Shown in pieces: positions 4,811 through 5,952 of a stretch of 5,952 nucleotides of DNA; position 1 is the first letter of the stretch; each line of letters starts with the position of its first letter. The stretch is taken from the NCBI GenBank assembly GCA_023261915.1, contig JALRFT010000139.1:1-5952 (forward strand), read 5' to 3'. The position numbers were made by a program, and so were the translations under genes. The notes beneath the pieces are model-generated. The model was not told where the DNA came from. It saw only the letters and a program-made list of their open reading frames with translations, and searched no databases. The DNA is from Acidimicrobiales bacterium. GTDB taxonomy: Bacteria > Actinomycetota > Acidimicrobiia > Acidimicrobiales > Acidimicrobilacustridaceae.

Positions 4811-5952
4811 GTTGGGCGGGTTGGCCGGCGTGCGTTGTGAGGGCGCCGGGATGGCCTCGGCGGGGATGATCCGCAACAGGTCAGTGCGCAACGTGGGTTT
4901 GTTCGTCAGCCCCTTGGCCTGACGACGCACCACCTCATTGAACAGTTTCCGCACTTCCCTGGCGTTGCCGAAGCCCGTGTGTCGGGGCCACGACGCCAAC
5001 AACTGCCGGAGTCGCACCCGGGCTTCAGGGTCGAGTTCGTAGTCGTAGGTGTGTGCCAGACCATCGAAGATCGCTTCGAGCTCGCTGCCGGTGTAGTCAT
5101 CGAACCGCACGGTGAGGTCGAACCGGCTGCGAAGGCCGGCGTTGGTGTCGAGGAACCTCTGCATCTCGGCGGGATAGCCCGCCACCACGACCGCCAGCTC
5201 GTGCCGGTGGTTTTCCATGAAGGCGTTCAGCGTATCGATGGCTTCGGTGCCGTAGTCGTCATGACGTCCTGCCAATGAGTAGGCCTCATCGATGAACAGC
5301 ACGCCGCCCAACGCCCGCTCACATGCTTTCGTCGTCTTGATGGCGGTCTGGCCGAGGTACGCGGCGACCAGGTCGGCCCGACCCACCTCCACGAGATGCC
5401 CGCTTGGGAGCAGGCCGAGGGAGGCGTACAACTCGCCGACGAAACGGGCCACGGTCGTCTTGCCGGTTCCCGGGTTGCCGACGAACACGAGGTGCGGACT
5501 CGACTCGAGGGCGGCGAGGCCCTTGTCGCGTCGCTCCCGGTTGATCGCATAGGTGGTGGCAAAAGCGTGAATGGTGCTCTTCACCGAACCGAGACCAACC
5601 AGCGCATCGAGATCGCTCAGGATCTCTTCGCAGGGTCGACACGTCGGGCTCGCCGATCGTGCCGGGCGGTCGTCTGGTCGTTCGTCGGTTTCCTCGTCGA
5701 TGGACTCGTCGTCCGAGTCGTCGACATCATCGGTGGTGTCGGTCCGCCGGTCACGCTCGCTCACCTCGTCGCGCTTGAGGACCTCCTCAAGTCCGCGCCG
5801 GGCCCGCCGGGCCATCCAGGTAATGGCTTCGAGGATCTCTCCGAGACCGTCAGGCTGCACCTCTTCGGCCCGCATGCTGTGACTGACGAGCACCGCCCCG
5901 ATGTTGCGCACCCCTCGCTCCCGGTCCAGATGGATGGTGGCGACCGGAAACT
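4796..5952 (-). CDS. CbxX/CfqX-type AAA+ ATPase with extra acidic N-terminal region, possibly 5'-incomplete
   Basis: This is a AAA+ ATPase of the CbxX/CfqX group, which includes red-type Rubisco activase CbbX and the ATPase domain of type VII secretion EccA. Counting from the GTG at 5911 (371 residues), the motifs are Walker A GNPGTGKT at 145-152 (Lys151), a pore-loop segment DLVAAYLGQT at 180-189 (Tyr185), Walker B VLFIDEAY at 204-211 (Asp208, Glu209), the sensor-1 strand VVVAGY at 241-246, the arginine finger in NAGLRSRF (Arg261 or Arg263), and sensor 2 in GNAREVRKLFNE (315-326). Before the core are a helical head, an Asp/Glu-rich linker at about 50-82 and a CxxC pair (91, 94); typical CbbX lacks these. 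The GTG at 5911 has GGGAG 6 nt upstream, but the frame stays open with coding-like codons to 5952, so the true start may lie outside. No Rubisco or ESX genes are in view, so its substrate is unknown. Confidence 0.88.
   Translation of the reverse strand, partial: FPVATIHLDRERGVRNIGAVLVSHSMRAEEVQPDGLGEILEAITWMARRARRGLEEVLKRDEVSERDRRTDTTDDVDDSDDESIDEETDERPDDRPARSASPTCRPCEEILSDLDALVGLGSVKSTIHAFATTYAINRERRDKGLAALESSPHLVFVGNPGTGKTTVARFVGELYASLGLLPSGHLVEVGRADLVAAYLGQTAIKTTKACERALGGVLFIDEAYSLAGRHDDYGTEAIDTLNAFMENHRHELAVVVAGYPAEMQRFLDTNAGLRSRFDLTVRFDDYTGSELEAIFDGLAHTYDYELDPEARVRLRQLLASWPRHTGFGNAREVRKLFNEVVRRQAKGLTNKPTLRTDLLRIIPAEAIPAPSQRTPANPPNAGYL

Noticed and set aside
4796..5911. Specific assignment as Rubisco activase CbbX
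   Set aside because: There are no Rubisco genes nearby, and the acidic CxxC-bearing N-terminal region is atypical; only the broader CbxX/CfqX group is supported.

Overview
The window is high-GC, densely packed bacterial chromosome. The genes strongly prefer G or C at third codon positions and use GTG starts often (five of the seven genes, counting one uncertain start). The gene set is a GT20 trehalose-phosphate synthase, an EEP-fold enzyme, a NYN/PIN-like protein, two different AAA+ ATPases and short hypothetical genes. This suggests an actinobacterium-like genome, possibly of the Acidimicrobiia type. That assignment rests on composition and protein style only; there is no rRNA or other taxonomic marker here.

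Layout. Positions 1-1865 on the minus strand hold a two-gene set: an endonuclease/exonuclease/phosphatase-family enzyme (1062-1865), followed after 17 nt by a trehalose-6-phosphate synthase (1044 down to the left edge, C-terminus missing). A divergent intergenic region (1866-2226) follows. It is AT-rich in its right part and carries hairpins and a degenerate 12-bp repeat of A/T tracts. From 2227 the plus strand carries a NYN-like protein that overlaps, by 4 bp (GTGA), a AAA ATPase with a BCS1-like Glu-Asp Walker B. Next come a 49-residue hydrophobic peptide gene with a strong ribosome-binding site (4123-4272) and a 139-residue protein of unknown function made of two similar halves (4370-4789). 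On the minus strand, a CbxX/CfqX-type AAA+ ATPase (4796 to the right edge) converges on that gene with only 6 nt between the stop codons.

How the parts may work together. The EEP and OtsA genes are probably co-transcribed, but no functional tie is obvious. The NYN-like protein and the AAA ATPase are very likely translationally coupled and may form one machine: a putative RNA-acting subunit plus an ATP-driven remodeller. The small membrane peptide, the duplicated-module protein and the convergent CbxX ATPase are neighbours whose link to that pair is only inferred. No RNA genes, CRISPR arrays, insertion sequences or attachment sites were recognised.
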